NCBI RefSeq assembly: GCF_902499175.1 | Contig: NZ_CABVQC010000008.1 | Coordinates: forward strand, 1 to 64,000 | Source: Burkholderia aenigmatica | GTDB taxonomy: Bacteria; Pseudomonadota; Gammaproteobacteria; Burkholderiales; Burkholderiaceae | Length of the DNA stretch: 64,000 nucleotides | Direction: 5' to 3' | In this document: one piece after another, positions 38,939-50,567 of the stretch | Layout: each line of letters starts with the position of its first letter | How positions within the stretch are numbered: the first letter of the stretch is position 1 | Translations under genes and position numbers: made by a program | The notes under the pieces: generated by a model | Told to the model about the DNA's origin: nothing | Database searches by the model: none | What the model saw: only the letters and a program-made list of their open reading frames with translations

Positions 38939-40369
38939 TCAGCTGTTCAGCGAGCGCTTGTCGACGGCGAGCGCCGCTTCGCGCATCACTTCCGACATCG
39001 ACGGGTGCGGATGGCAAATACGGGCGATGTCTTCCGACGCCGCCTTGAACTCCATCGCGACCACGGCTTCCGCGATCAGGTCCGACGCGTTCGCAGCGAT
39101 CACGTGCACGCCGAGCAGTTCGTCGGTCTTCGCATCCGCGATCATCTTCACGAAGCCGTCCGGCGCGTTCATGCCGAGTGCCCGGCCGTTGATCGAGAAC
39201 GGGAACTTGCCCGACTTGATCTCGCGGCCTTCCGCCTTCAGCTGCTGCTCCGTCTTGCCGACCCATGCGATTTCCGGGTACGTGTAGATCACCCACGGAA
39301 TGCAGTTGTAGTCGATGTGCGGCTTCTGGCCGTCGATCACTTCCGCGACCAGCACGCCTTCGTCTTCCGCCTTGTGCGCGAGCATCGGGCCACGCACCAC
39401 GTCGCCGATCGCGAACACGTTCGGCACCGCCGTGCGGCAGTGGTCGTCGACGTCGATGAAGCCGCGTTCGTTCGCCTTCAGGCCGATTGCCTCGAGGCCG
39501 AGGTTGTCGGTGTTCGGCACGCGGCCGACCGACACGATCAGGCGGTCGGCGTCGAGCGTCTGCGCGTTGCCGTCCTTGTCCGTGTAGGCGATCGACACGC
39601 CGTCCGCGGTCGTCTTCACTTCGCCGATCTTCACGCCGAGATGGATGTCGAGGCCCTGCTTCTTGAACAGCTTGGCCGCTTCCTTCGCGAGCGCTTCGTC
39701 GGCTGCGCCGAGGAACGCCGGCAGCGCTTCGAGCACCGTCACTTCGGCACCGAGGCGACGCCACACCGAGCCGAGCTCGAGGCCGATCACGCCTGCGCCG
39801 ATCACGGCGAGCTTCTTCGGCACCGCGTCGAACGTCAGCGCACCTTCGTTGTCCGACACGATCTTGTTGTCGACCGGGATGCCCGGCAGGTGACGCGCCT
39901 TCGAGCCCGTCGCGATGATCACGTTCTTCGCGGTCACGACTTCGGCTTCGCCTTCGCCGCTCACTTCGATCTGCACGCCGGCGTCGGTCTTGCCGGTGAA
40001 CTTGCCATGGCCCTTCAGCCAGGTGATCTTGTTCTTCTTGAACAGGAACTCGATCCCGCTCGTCATCTTCTCGACGATCGCGTCCTTGCGGCCGAGCATC
40101 TTCGCGACGTCGATCTTCACGCCGTCGACCGTGATGCCGTGGTCGGCCAGGTGGTGCGACGTGTTCTCGAACTCTTCCGACGATGCGAGCAGCGCCTTCG
40201 ACGGAATGCAGCCGACGTTCAGGCACGTGCCGCCGAGCTTCAGCGCGCCGGCCGGGTTCTTCCACTTCTCGATACAGGCAACGGTCTTGCCGAGCTGCGC
40301 AGCGCGGATCGCGGCGATGTAGCCGCCGGGGCCGGCGCCGATCACGACGACGTCAAATTCCTTGGACAT
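38939..40369 (-). CDS. lpdA: Dihydrolipoamide dehydrogenase (E3)
   Basis: 476 residues. FAD-binding VVIGAGPGGYIAAIRAAQLG at the start, redox-active disulfide GGTCLNVGCIPSKALL, NAD site VIGAGVIGLELGSVWRRLG and the C-terminal interface with the catalytic His-Glu dyad (CHPHPSMSE). It lacks a fused lipoyl domain. It reoxidises dihydrolipoyl groups of the OdhB core, making NADH. Third gene of the operon, 83 bases after odhB. Confidence 0.97.
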   Translation of the reverse strand: MSKEFDVVVIGAGPGGYIAAIRAAQLGKTVACIEKWKNPAGALKLGGTCLNVGCIPSKALLASSEEFENTSHHLADHGITVDGVKIDVAKMLGRKDAIVEKMTSGIEFLFKKNKITWLKGHGKFTGKTDAGVQIEVSGEGEAEVVTAKNVIIATGSKARHLPGIPVDNKIVSDNEGALTFDAVPKKLAVIGAGVIGLELGSVWRRLGAEVTVLEALPAFLGAADEALAKEAAKLFKKQGLDIHLGVKIGEVKTTADGVSIAYTDKDGNAQTLDADRLIVSVGRVPNTDNLGLEAIGLKANERGFIDVDDHCRTAVPNVFAIGDVVRGPMLAHKAEDEGVLVAEVIDGQKPHIDYNCIPWVIYTYPEIAWVGKTEQQLKAEGREIKSGKFPFSINGRALGMNAPDGFVKMIADAKTDELLGVHVIAANASDLIAEAVVAMEFKAASEDIARICHPHPSMSEVMREAALAVDKRSLNS

Positions 40370-40392
40370 GACAATCCTTTCTTCTTGTGCAA

Positions 40393-40426
40393 CCGCACGG
40401 GCAGCGCGTGTCGCGCGCCCGTGCGG
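40393..40426 (-). other. Hairpin between odhB and lpdA
   Basis: CCGCACGGGC (40393-40402) pairs perfectly with GCCCGTGCGG (40417-40426). There is no T run; it probably affects mRNA stability within the operon. Confidence 0.5.
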
Positions 40427-40452
40427 AGCGGGTCAATGCGGTGAAACTCGGC

Positions 40453-41727
40453 TTACAGGTCGAGCAGCAGGCGTGCCGGATCTTCCAGCGCATCCTTCAT
40501 CGCGACGAGCGACAGCACGGCTTCGCGGCCGTCGATGATGCGGTGGTCGTACGACAGCGCGAGGTAGTTGATCGGACGGATCACGATCTGGCCGTTTTCG
40601 ACGACCGGACGCTCCTTCGTCGCGTGCACGCCGAGGATTGCCGACTGCGGCGGGTTGATGATCGGGGTCGACAGCATCGAGCCGAACACGCCGCCGTTCG
40701 AGATCGAGAACGTACCGCCCGTCATTTCCTCGATCGACAGCTTGCCGTCCTTCGCCTTCTGGCCGAACTCGGCGATCTTCTTTTCGATCTCGGCGAGGCT
40801 CAGTTGATCCGCGTTGCGCAGGATCGGCACGACGAGGCCACGCGGCGAGCCGACAGCGATACCGATGTCGAAGTAGCCGTGGTAGACGATGTCGTTACCG
40901 TCGATCGACGCGTTCACGAGCGGGAACTTCTTCAGCGCGTGGACGGCCGCCTTCACGAAGAACGACATGAAGCCGAGCTTCACGCCATGTTCCTTCTCGA
41001 ACTTGTCCTTGTACTTGTTGCGCAGTTCCATGACCGGGGCCATGTTCACTTCGTTGAACGTCGTCAGGATCGCGTTGGTCTGCTGCGACTCGAGCAGACG
41101 CTCGGCGATACGCGCACGCAGGCGCGACATCGGCACGCGCTGCTCCGGACGGTCGTTCAGCCAGGTCGTCGCCGACGCCGGCACCTTCACGTCCGGCAGC
41201 GACGGCTTCGCAGCGGCGGTCTTCGCCGGTGCGGCAACCGGAGCAGCCTTCGGTGCGCTGACTGCTGCCAGCGCGTCGCCCTTCGTGACGCGGCCGTCAC
41301 GGCCCGAACCTGCGACGTCGCCCGCCGACAGGCCCTTCTCGGCCAGCAGCTTCGATGCAGCCGGCGATGCGGTGGTCGACGATGCGGCTGCGGCAACCGG
41401 CTGTGCTGCCGGTGCGGCTGCAGCAGGCGCTGCTGCCGGCTTGACTTCGGCGGCACCCGCCGCGGCTTCGGCTGCACCTGCCTTCGCTTCGGTGTCGATC
41501 GTTGCGATCAGCTGATCGGCCACGACGGTGTCACCGTCGTTCTGCAGCACTTGCGCGAGCACGCCCGCGGCCGGCGCCGGCACTTCGAGCACGACCTTGT
41601 CGGTCTCGAGTTCGATCAGGATTTCGTCTTGAGCAACTGCTTCGCCCGGCTTCTTCTTCCACTGCAGCATGGTGGCTTCCGAAACCGACTCCGAAAGCTG
41701 GGGGACTTTGACTTCTACGATAGCCAT
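40453..41727 (-). CDS. odhB: 2-oxoglutarate dehydrogenase E2, dihydrolipoyl succinyltransferase
   Basis: 424 residues: an N-terminal lipoyl domain with the modified Lys in [12 protein letters not shown], an Ala/Pro-rich hinge, a peripheral subunit-binding domain ([28 protein letters not shown]) and the catalytic acyltransferase domain ending with the active-site [14 protein letters not shown]. It transfers the succinyl group to CoA in the citric-acid cycle and forms the core of the complex with OdhA and LpdA. Confidence 0.97.
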   Translation of the reverse strand: MAIVEVKVPQLSESVSEATMLQWKKKPGEAVAQDEILIELETDKVVLEVPAPAAGVLAQVLQNDGDTVVADQLIATIDTEAKAGAAEAAAGAAEVKPAAAPAAAAPAAQPVAAAASSTTASPAASKLLAEKGLSAGDVAGSGRDGRVTKGDALAAVSAPKAAPVAAPAKTAAAKPSLPDVKVPASATTWLNDRPEQRVPMSRLRARIAERLLESQQTNAILTTFNEVNMAPVMELRNKYKDKFEKEHGVKLGFMSFFVKAAVHALKKFPLVNASIDGNDIVYHGYFDIGIAVGSPRGLVVPILRNADQLSLAEIEKKIAEFGQKAKDGKLSIEEMTGGTFSISNGGVFGSMLSTPIINPPQSAILGVHATKERPVVENGQIVIRPINYLALSYDHRIIDGREAVLSLVAMKDALEDPARLLLDL

Positions 41728-41862
41728 GTGATTTTCCTGGATGCTTAATCTGGGTAATGACGAGGTTCGTGCGATTCCTTCGGCCGGTGCGGCGCGCTAC
41801 GCGCCCGGCGGGCCAAAAGAGACGGGAAAGCGCATGACGCCTTCCCGTTTCGCTTCCGTCGG

Positions 41863-44727
41863 TTATTTCGCGATCGATGCGCTCTTCAGGCGGCCGAATG
41901 CACCTTCGATGAGGGCCTTCTGCTGCTCGTAGTGCTTCGCGTAGTAGCCAACCGCCGGCGAGGCCGAAGCCGGACGACCGCTGTATGCCAGCTTCTGCCC
42001 TTCCTTCATGCCTTCCTTCAGATGGTGCTCGACGTAGAACCAGGGGCCCTGGTTCTGCGGCTCGTCCTGCACCCAGACCACTTCAGTCGCGTTCTCGTAC
42101 TTCTTCATTTCGGCTTCGAACTGCTTGTGCGCGAACGGATACAGCTGCTCGATACGGATGATCGCGACGTCGTTCGCCTTCGCTTCGCGGCGATGGGCGA
42201 CGAGGTCGTAATACACGCGGCCCGAGCATGCCAGCACGCGCTTGACCTTCTTCGCGTCGATGCCGCCGTCGGTTTCGCCCAGCACCGGCTGGAACGAACC
42301 CTTCGCGAGCTCCGACAGGTCCGACACCGCTTCCTTGTGACGCAGCAGCGACTTCGGCGTCGCGATGATCAGCGGCTTGCGGAACAGGCGGATCATCTGG
42401 CGACGCAGCAGGTGGAAAATCTGCGCCGGCGTCGTCGGTTGAACGACCTGCATGTTGTGATCTGCGCACAGTTGCAGGAAACGCTCGATACGCGTCGACG
42501 AGTGTTCCGGACCCTGGCCTTCGTAGCCGTGCGGCAGCAGCATCGTGAGACCCGACACGCGGCCCCACTTCACTTCGCCCGACGAGATGAACTGGTCGAT
42601 CACGACCTGTGCGCCGTTGACGAAGTCGCCGAACTGCGCTTCCCACAGCACGAGCGTGTTCGGCTCGGCGGTCGAGTAACCGTATTCGAAGCCCAGCACC
42701 GCTTCTTCCGACAGCACCGAGTCGATCACCGTGAACTTCGCCTGGCCTTCAGCGATGTTCTGCAGCGGCACGTACGTGCCGTCGTTCCAGCGCTCGCGGT
42801 TCTGGTCGTGCAGCACCGCGTGACGGTGCGTGAACGTGCCGCGACCCGAGTCCTGGCCCGTGAGGCGCACCGAGTAGCCCGATGCGACGAGCGACGCGAA
42901 CGCGAGGTGCTCGCCCATGCCCCAGTCGAGCGGCTGGTCGCCACGCGCCATGTTGCGACGGTCGTTGATCACGCGCTCGACGAGCGGGTGAACCTTGAAG
43001 TTTTCCGGGACCGTCGTGATGCGTTCGCCGAGGCGCTTCAGTTCTGCGAGCGGCACGGCCGTGTCGGCTGCATCCGTCCACTTGCGGTTCAGGAACGGAA
43101 CCCAGTCGACCGCGTACTTGCTCTTGTAGTTCGACAGGACCGGGTCGACCGTGTGGTGACCGTCGTCCATCGCCTTGCGGTACGCCTTCACGTAGCCGTC
43201 GACGTCTTCCGCGGCGATCACGCCCTGCTGCACGAGCTTCTCGGCGTACAGCGCACGGGTGCCCGGGTGCTGTGCGATCTTCTTGTACATCAGCGGCTGC
43301 GTAACCGCCGGCGTGTCCTGCTCGTTGTGACCCAGCTTGCGGAAGCAGACGATGTCGATCACGACATCCTTGTGGAACTGCATCCGGTAGTCGATCGCGA
43401 TCTGGATCGCGAGGACGACCGCTTCCGGATCGTCGCCGTTCACGTGCAGCACCGGCGCTTCGATCATCTTGACCACGTCGGTACAGTACAGCGTCGAGCG
43501 CGCATCGCGCGGGTCCGACGTCGTGAAGCCGATCTGGTTGTTGATGACGATGTGCAGCGTGCCGTGCGTGCCGTAACCGCGCGTCTGCGCGAGGTTCAGC
43601 GTTTCCATCACGACGCCCTGGCCAGCGAAGGCCGCGTCACCGTGGATCTGCACCGGCAGCACTTGCAGGCCGTCTTCGTCGCCGCGACGATCCATACGCG
43701 CCTTCGCGGAACCTTCGACCACCGGGTTCACGATTTCGAGGTGCGACGGGTTGAACGCGAGCGACAGGTGGACCGGGCCGCCTTCCGTCGACACGTCCGA
43801 CGAGAAGCCCTTGTGGTACTTCACGTCACCGGCCGGCAGGTCGTCGACGTGCTTGCCTTCGAATTCGGCGAACAGGTCGGCCGGCATCTTGCCCAGCGTG
43901 TTGACCAGCACGTTCAGACGGCCACGGTGGGCCATGCCGATGATGATTTCCTGGACGCCGCGCTTGCCCGAGTGCTGGACGACTTCGTCCATCGCCGCGA
44001 TGAAGCTTTCGCCGCCTTCGAGCGAGAAGCGCTTCTGGCCGACGTACTTGGTGTGCAGATAGCGCTCGAGGCCTTCCGCTGCCGTCAGGCGATTCAGGAT
44101 GTGCTTCTTCTCGTCCGCCGAGAAGTTCGGCGTCGCGCGGATCGACTCCAGGCGCTCCTGCCACCAGCGCTTCTGTTCCGGGTCGCTGATGTACATGTAT
44201 TCGGCGCCGATCGTGCCGCAGTACGTGTCGCGCAGACCCTTGACGATGTCACGCAGCGAAGCCTGATCGAAACCGAAGTACAGGTTGCTTGCGCTGTACG
44301 TCTGGTCGAGGTCGCCTTCGGAGAAATCGTAGAACGCGGGTTCGAGCTCGGGAATGGCGGGACGTTCGCGACGCTTCAGGGGATCCAGATTGGCCCATTG
44401 CGAGCCGAGGAAGCGATAGGCGCTGATGAGGGACTGGACGTGCACTTGCTTGCGTGCCGCAGCCAGATTGCTGGTGCTTTCGCGCGGAATGAAGGCATTG
44501 GCCTTCGCGCGCTCGGCGAACGATTCGACGATCGGAAAATGGGCGACGTCATTGGCATTCGAACCGTCCGTTGCAGGTACGTTCTGCAGCGCGTCGAAAT
44601 ACTCTCGCCAGTTCTCCGGCACCGATGCCGGATTGTTGAGGTATGCATCGTACAGTTCTTCAACGTACGAAGCATTGCCGCCGAACAGATAGGAGTTCAG
44701 CTGAAACTGCTTCATTACATCTGACAT
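41863..44727 (-). CDS. odhA: 2-oxoglutarate dehydrogenase E1 (thiamine diphosphate)
   Basis: 954 residues, the usual length. Begins with the E1-specific N-terminal helix (LNSYLFGGNASYVEELYDAYL), has the ThDP/Mg region VNGDDPEAVV...CFRKLGHNE, and the transketolase-like half with PHGYEGQGPEHSSTRIERFLQL. AAAGGTGAG precedes the start. It decarboxylates 2-oxoglutarate and passes succinyl to OdhB. First gene of odhA-odhB-lpdA. Confidence 0.97.
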   Translation of the reverse strand: MSDVMKQFQLNSYLFGGNASYVEELYDAYLNNPASVPENWREYFDALQNVPATDGSNANDVAHFPIVESFAERAKANAFIPRESTSNLAAARKQVHVQSLISAYRFLGSQWANLDPLKRRERPAIPELEPAFYDFSEGDLDQTYSASNLYFGFDQASLRDIVKGLRDTYCGTIGAEYMYISDPEQKRWWQERLESIRATPNFSADEKKHILNRLTAAEGLERYLHTKYVGQKRFSLEGGESFIAAMDEVVQHSGKRGVQEIIIGMAHRGRLNVLVNTLGKMPADLFAEFEGKHVDDLPAGDVKYHKGFSSDVSTEGGPVHLSLAFNPSHLEIVNPVVEGSAKARMDRRGDEDGLQVLPVQIHGDAAFAGQGVVMETLNLAQTRGYGTHGTLHIVINNQIGFTTSDPRDARSTLYCTDVVKMIEAPVLHVNGDDPEAVVLAIQIAIDYRMQFHKDVVIDIVCFRKLGHNEQDTPAVTQPLMYKKIAQHPGTRALYAEKLVQQGVIAAEDVDGYVKAYRKAMDDGHHTVDPVLSNYKSKYAVDWVPFLNRKWTDAADTAVPLAELKRLGERITTVPENFKVHPLVERVINDRRNMARGDQPLDWGMGEHLAFASLVASGYSVRLTGQDSGRGTFTHRHAVLHDQNRERWNDGTYVPLQNIAEGQAKFTVIDSVLSEEAVLGFEYGYSTAEPNTLVLWEAQFGDFVNGAQVVIDQFISSGEVKWGRVSGLTMLLPHGYEGQGPEHSSTRIERFLQLCADHNMQVVQPTTPAQIFHLLRRQMIRLFRKPLIIATPKSLLRHKEAVSDLSELAKGSFQPVLGETDGGIDAKKVKRVLACSGRVYYDLVAHRREAKANDVAIIRIEQLYPFAHKQFEAEMKKYENATEVVWVQDEPQNQGPWFYVEHHLKEGMKEGQKLAYSGRPASASPAVGYYAKHYEQQKALIEGAFGRLKSASIAK

Positions 44728-45043
44728 TTTACGCTCACCTTTCTTCGAGCTTCTCGAGAAATAGCGGGTTACTCAACCTTCCGCGACACGGCCTGACCGT
44801 TTAGCGGATTGCGAATCAAGTCTTGCTTGGAAGGACCTAAACTTGCGTGCGCGCAGCATATCACAGAACCGATACCGGAGTTCACGGTGAAATGCGCCTG
44901 AAAGCCCGCCCGACGGGGTTTTGCCGGATTGCCGCGACCGGCAGAAACAGTGTTTTGCAGGCAACCCGATTGCACGTCGCGCAGATGCAAAAAAGGCTGC
45001 CCGCAGGCAGCCTTTTCCGTGATGCAGCGAAGGGTCGAAATGC
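44728..45043. other. Intergenic region odhA to typA
   Basis: About 315 bases. It holds the typA terminator (44988-45016) and, on the minus strand, an extended -10-like TGATATGCT (complement of 44855-44863), a possible odhA promoter without a clear -35. No gene is seen. Confidence 0.55.
44988..45016 (-). terminator. Terminator of typA
   Basis: AAAAGGCTGCC-CGCA-GGCAGCCTTTT, a perfect stem 28 bases after the typA stop, with an A run on the plus-strand side giving U residues in the minus-strand transcript. Confidence 0.9.
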
Positions 45044-46870
<1,827 letters not shown>

Positions 46871-46952
46871 AGAAACCTGGAAATCGTTTGAACGCGCAAA
46901 AGCGCCCGCTCGTTTTTCACGGGCGCGCGCATTGCAGCTTGGAAAGCCACAA

Positions 46953-46961
46953 ATTATAGCA
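46953..46961 (-). promoter_or_regulatory. Extended -10 promoter of typA
   Basis: TGCTATAAT on the minus strand: a consensus -10 with the TG extension, about 80 bases before the typA start. The -35 region is weak, which extended -10 promoters tolerate. Confidence 0.6.
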
Positions 46962-47133
46962 CGTGAGAATGTCGAAAGCTGACGGGCACGTTGCGATGCG
47001 ACAAGCTGGCCGGCACGCCCTCCCCTCGAACGCATCAATCATGCCGAAGCCGCATCGCCGGCGAGGTCAAAAACCTTATCCGCACAAGGGATTTGTCTGA
47101 CGCGAAGCGCGCCCTTTGCCGTTCGATTAACAT

Positions 47134-47162
47134 TTGCCGCGGCAAGCAACTGTGCCTATACT
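47134..47162 (+). promoter_or_regulatory. Promoter of marR
   Basis: -35 TTGCCG (47134-47139), 17-base spacer, -10 TATACT (47157-47162). The predicted start of transcription falls in the palindrome at 47169-47178. Confidence 0.65.
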
Positions 47163-47168
47163 GCTGCC

Positions 47169-47178
47169 TAGTCAACTA
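47169..47178. promoter_or_regulatory. Candidate MarR operator upstream of its gene
   Basis: TAGT-CA-ACTA palindrome, directly downstream of the -10; its right half CAACTA is the reverse complement of the TAGTTG half-site found at 47689. Confidence 0.45.
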
Positions 47179-47196
47179 TTGCAGCTTCAGGGTTTT

Positions 47197-47688
47197 ATGT
47201 CGGATTCTTCTACCCAACCGCCCGTTTCGCCGCTGTCTTCGTATCAGATGAACGATAGCGTCGGCTATCTGATGTCGCGCGTGAAGTCGGTGATGACCAA
47301 CCTCGTCACGCAACGCACGCAGGAAGAGCTCGGCATCACGGGCACGCAGGCGAGCATGCTGTTCATGATCGCGGTCGGCAAATGCTCGACGGCCGCCGAG
47401 CTCGCGCGCGAGTACGGGATCGACGCGAGCGCTGTCACGCGCCTGCTCGACCGGGTCGAGAAACGCGGCCTGCTGTCCCGCGTCCGCAGCATCGAGGATC
47501 GGCGCGTCGTGCGCCTCGAGCTGACCGACGAAGGCCGTGCGCTCGCCGAGCGGCTGCCGCCCATTTTCCGCAGCGTGCTCGACCAGGTGCTGGACGGGTT
47601 TACGCCGGAAGAAGTCGGGTTCCTGAAGAGCATGCTGCGCCGCATTCTCAGCAACTACTGCGAGACCGCCGGCGGCAGCATCACGTAA
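47197..47688 (+). CDS. MarR-family repressor of the efflux operon
   Basis: 163 residues from the ATG at 47197, with AGGG upstream. Winged-helix core: TGTQASMLFMIAVGKCSTAAELAREYGIDASAVTRLLDRVEKRGLLSRVRSIEDRRVVRLELT region, with the wing Asp-Arg-Arg typical of MarR. It precedes an outer-membrane factor, EmrA and EmrB on the same strand, so it most likely acts as an EmrR-like repressor that releases on binding phenolic or hydrophobic compounds. Confidence 0.9.
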   Translation: MSDSSTQPPVSPLSSYQMNDSVGYLMSRVKSVMTNLVTQRTQEELGITGTQASMLFMIAVGKCSTAAELAREYGIDASAVTRLLDRVEKRGLLSRVRSIEDRRVVRLELTDEGRALAERLPPIFRSVLDQVLDGFTPEEVGFLKSMLRRILSNYCETAGGSIT

Positions 47689-47706
47689 TAGTTGCCATAA
47701 CAATTA
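47689..47706. promoter_or_regulatory. Candidate operator between marR and the efflux genes
   Basis: TAGTTG-N6-CAATTA, near-palindromic, immediately after the marR stop; TTGACA at 47710-47715 follows and may be a -35 for the efflux genes, though no clear -10 was found. Confidence 0.45.
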
Positions 47707-47775
47707 CTTTTGACAGATTAATGTAAGGAAATCCTTGCAGTGTCCATCATTCATTCCGAGTCAGGGATCAGCGCG

Positions 47776-49272
47776 ATGAAATCCTCCCCGTTGTCCGTGC
47801 GCGCCGGGTCGTGCCGCGCCGCCGTCGCCGCCGCGGTCGCCGCACTGGCGCTGGCGGGCTGCGCTAATTACATCGGCATCAAGAGCGACAAGCAGATCGC
47901 CCCCGCGTCGCAATTCGAATCCGCCCAGAGCCTGCCGGCCCAGGGCGGCCAGTGGCCGGCGCTCGACTGGGCCGGCCAGTTCGGCGATCCGCAGTTGCCG
48001 AAGCTGATCGAGGAAGCCCTGCAGGGCAATCCGTCGATCGCGCAGGCGCAGGCGCGTATCGCCAAGGCGTCGTCGTACATCGAATCGTCGCGTTCGAGCC
48101 TGCTGCCGAAGGCGGAAGCCAGCTATTCGTGGACACGCGAGCTATATTCGTCGAATGCACTGTTCCCGCCCCCGTACGGCGGCCAGTGGTACAGCGAGAA
48201 CAACGCGCTCGCGAGTGCATCGTGGGAACTCGACCTGTGGGGCAAGAACCGCGAACGCCTGCACACCGCCGTGTCGCAGGAAAAGGCGGCCGAAGCCGAC
48301 ATGCAGCAGGCGCGCATCACGCTCGCGTCGTCGGTCGCACGCACCTACAACTCGCTCGCGCAACTCTATGCGCTGCGCGATATCGCACAACGGGAGATTG
48401 CCAACCGCGAGACGGTCGGCAAGATCACCGACGGCCGCGTGTCGGCCGGCCTCGACACCAACGTCGAACGCCAGACGGCCCGCGGCAATATCGCGACGAC
48501 CCAGGCTTCGCTGTCGGATCTCGACGGCCAGATCACGACCGTGCGCTACCAGCTCGCGGCGCTGCTCGGCAAGGGCCCGGATCGCGGGCTGCAGATCGCC
48601 GCGCCCGTGATGAACCCGAGCGGCGAAGTCGCGCTGCCCGGCAACCTGCCGGCCGATCTCGTCGCGCGCCGCCCCGACATCGTCGCCGCACGCTGGCAGG
48701 TCGAAGCCGCGATGCACGACGTGAAGGAAGCGAAGGCCGAGTTCTATCCCGACGTAAACCTCGCGGCCGGCTTCGGTTTCGATGCGTTCGGCTGGGGCAA
48801 ATTCCTGAACTTCGCGAGCCGCCAGGCACAGTTCGGCCCGGCGATCCACCTGCCGATTTTCGACGCCGGCGCGCTGCGCGCGCAGCTCAAGGGCCGCTAC
48901 GCGGACTTCGACCTGTCGGTGGCGAATTACAACCAGACGCTGATCAGTGCACTGAACGATGTCGCGACGCAGGTCGCGTCGATCCGCGCGGTCGATCGCC
49001 AGATGGGCGATGCGCAACGCGCACTCGACGCATCGACGCGCGCCTATGACCTCGCGGTCATCCGCTACAAGGCCGGCCTGTCGCCGCAACTGCAGGTGCT
49101 GACCGCGGACAGCAACCGCCTCGCATCGGAGCAGACGGTGACCAACCTGAAGATGCGCCGGCGCGACATGCAGCTCGCGCTGATCAAGGCGCTGGGTGGC
49201 GGGTTCGACGCGACCGGTACGCCGCTCGCCGCGCCCGATGCCGACAAGCCGACGAAACAGGCCGCCAACTGA
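47776..49272 (+). CDS. Outer-membrane efflux lipoprotein (NodT/OprM family)
   Basis: 498 residues from the ATG at 47776, which is the start giving a proper lipoprotein signal; a GTG twelve codons upstream is less likely. Lipobox ALAGC. Two repeated OEP domains: LIEEALQGNPSIAQAQARIAKA and LVARRPDIVAARWQVEAAMHDVKEAKAEFYPDVNL. It forms the TolC-like trimeric exit channel for the EmrAB pump encoded next. Confidence 0.94.
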   Translation: MKSSPLSVRAGSCRAAVAAAVAALALAGCANYIGIKSDKQIAPASQFESAQSLPAQGGQWPALDWAGQFGDPQLPKLIEEALQGNPSIAQAQARIAKASSYIESSRSSLLPKAEASYSWTRELYSSNALFPPPYGGQWYSENNALASASWELDLWGKNRERLHTAVSQEKAAEADMQQARITLASSVARTYNSLAQLYALRDIAQREIANRETVGKITDGRVSAGLDTNVERQTARGNIATTQASLSDLDGQITTVRYQLAALLGKGPDRGLQIAAPVMNPSGEVALPGNLPADLVARRPDIVAARWQVEAAMHDVKEAKAEFYPDVNLAAGFGFDAFGWGKFLNFASRQAQFGPAIHLPIFDAGALRAQLKGRYADFDLSVANYNQTLISALNDVATQVASIRAVDRQMGDAQRALDASTRAYDLAVIRYKAGLSPQLQVLTADSNRLASEQTVTNLKMRRRDMQLALIKALGGGFDATGTPLAAPDADKPTKQAAN

Positions 49273-49324
49273 TCCGGCGCCACCACTACGCAGACACTCG
49301 AAATAACGGACGGAGAAAATCGCC

Positions 49325-50539
49325 ATGAGCGACCAACAAAACGCCGCCAGCGCGCAGCCGCAGAGCAACGGCAAACGCAAACGAATGATGACGCTGCTCG
49401 TCGCGGTCATCGTGATCGCGGCCATCGCGTATGGCCTGTATTACTTCCTCGTCGCCCGCTTCCATGAAGGGACCGACGACGCGTATGTGAACGGCAACGT
49501 CGTGCAGATCACGCCGCAAGTCACCGGCACCGTAATCGCGGTGAAGGCCGACGACACGCAGACCGTCAAGGCCGGCGATCCGCTAGTCGTGCTCGACCCG
49601 GCCGACTCGCAGGTCGCGCTGCAGCAGGCCGAAGCCAATCTCGCGCAGACGGTGCGCCAGGTGCGCGGCCTGTTCGTCAACGACGACCAGTACCGCGCGC
49701 AAGTCGCACTGCGCCAGTCCGACCTGTCGAAAGCCGAGGACGATCTCCGTCGCCGCGTCGCCGTCGCACAGACGGGCGCCGTGTCGCAGGAAGAAATCTC
49801 GCACGCACGCGACGCCGTTCGCGCCGCCCAGGCATCGCTCGACGCATCGCAGCAGCAACTCGCGTCGAACCGCGCACTGACCGCAAACACGACGATCGCA
49901 TCGCATCCGAACGTGATGGCCGCGGCCGCGAAGGTGCGCGATGCCTATCTTGCGAACGCACGTAACGTGCTGCCCGCGCCGGTCACCGGCTATGTCGCGA
50001 AGCGCTCGGTGCAGGTCGGCCAGCGCGTGTCGCCGGGCACGCCGCTGATGTCGGTGGTGCCGCTGAACGCGGTGTGGGTCGATGCGAACTTCAAGGAAGT
50101 CCAGCTCAAGCACATGCGCATCGGCCAGCCGGTCGAACTGACGGCCGACATCTATGGCTCGTCGGCGGTCTACCACGGCAAGGTGGTCGGTTTCTCGGCC
50201 GGTACCGGCTCGGCGTTCTCGCTGCTGCCGGCGCAGAACGCGACGGGCAACTGGATCAAGGTCGTGCAGCGCCTGCCGGTGCGGATCGAACTCGATCCGA
50301 AGGATCTCGACAAGCACCCGCTGCGTATCGGCCTGTCGATGCAGGTCGACGTGGACATCAAGGACGAACGCGGCGACCAGCTCGTGAACGCGCCGAACAC
50401 CGTCTACGAGACCAACGTGTTCGCGAAGTACGGCGACGAAGCCGACGCCGAAATCGCCCGCATCGTTGCCGAGAACGCAGGCGGCAACGCATCGGCACCG
50501 GCCGCGGCGAAGTCGAACGCCATCGCGAAGATGATGTAA
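49325..50539 (+). CDS. emrA: EmrA-like membrane fusion protein
   Basis: 404 residues; GGAGAAAA precedes the start. One N-terminal membrane segment (residues about 22-42), then the HlyD-type biotinyl-lipoyl half-motif TDDAYVNGNVVQITPQVTGTVIAVKADDTQTVKAGD, a coiled-coil hairpin (residues about 100-190) and a beta-barrel with VGQRVSPGTPLMSVVPL. It bridges EmrB in the inner membrane and the outer-membrane channel. Confidence 0.94.
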   Translation: MSDQQNAASAQPQSNGKRKRMMTLLVAVIVIAAIAYGLYYFLVARFHEGTDDAYVNGNVVQITPQVTGTVIAVKADDTQTVKAGDPLVVLDPADSQVALQQAEANLAQTVRQVRGLFVNDDQYRAQVALRQSDLSKAEDDLRRRVAVAQTGAVSQEEISHARDAVRAAQASLDASQQQLASNRALTANTTIASHPNVMAAAAKVRDAYLANARNVLPAPVTGYVAKRSVQVGQRVSPGTPLMSVVPLNAVWVDANFKEVQLKHMRIGQPVELTADIYGSSAVYHGKVVGFSAGTGSAFSLLPAQNATGNWIKVVQRLPVRIELDPKDLDKHPLRIGLSMQVDVDIKDERGDQLVNAPNTVYETNVFAKYGDEADAEIARIVAENAGGNASAPAAAKSNAIAKMM

Positions 50540-50567
50540 CCGTTCCGACTCCGGAAAGACAACCGAC

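Larger units (their letters stand above)
46871..47196. other. Intergenic region between divergent typA and marR
   Basis: About 325 bases with the typA extended -10 (46953-46961) and the marR promoter and operator (47134-47178). No gene is seen; open frames running through it are 5' extensions of the two genes. Confidence 0.65.

Noticed and set aside
41932..44724. A 930-codon plus-strand open frame
   Set aside because: Complete antisense shadow of odhA.
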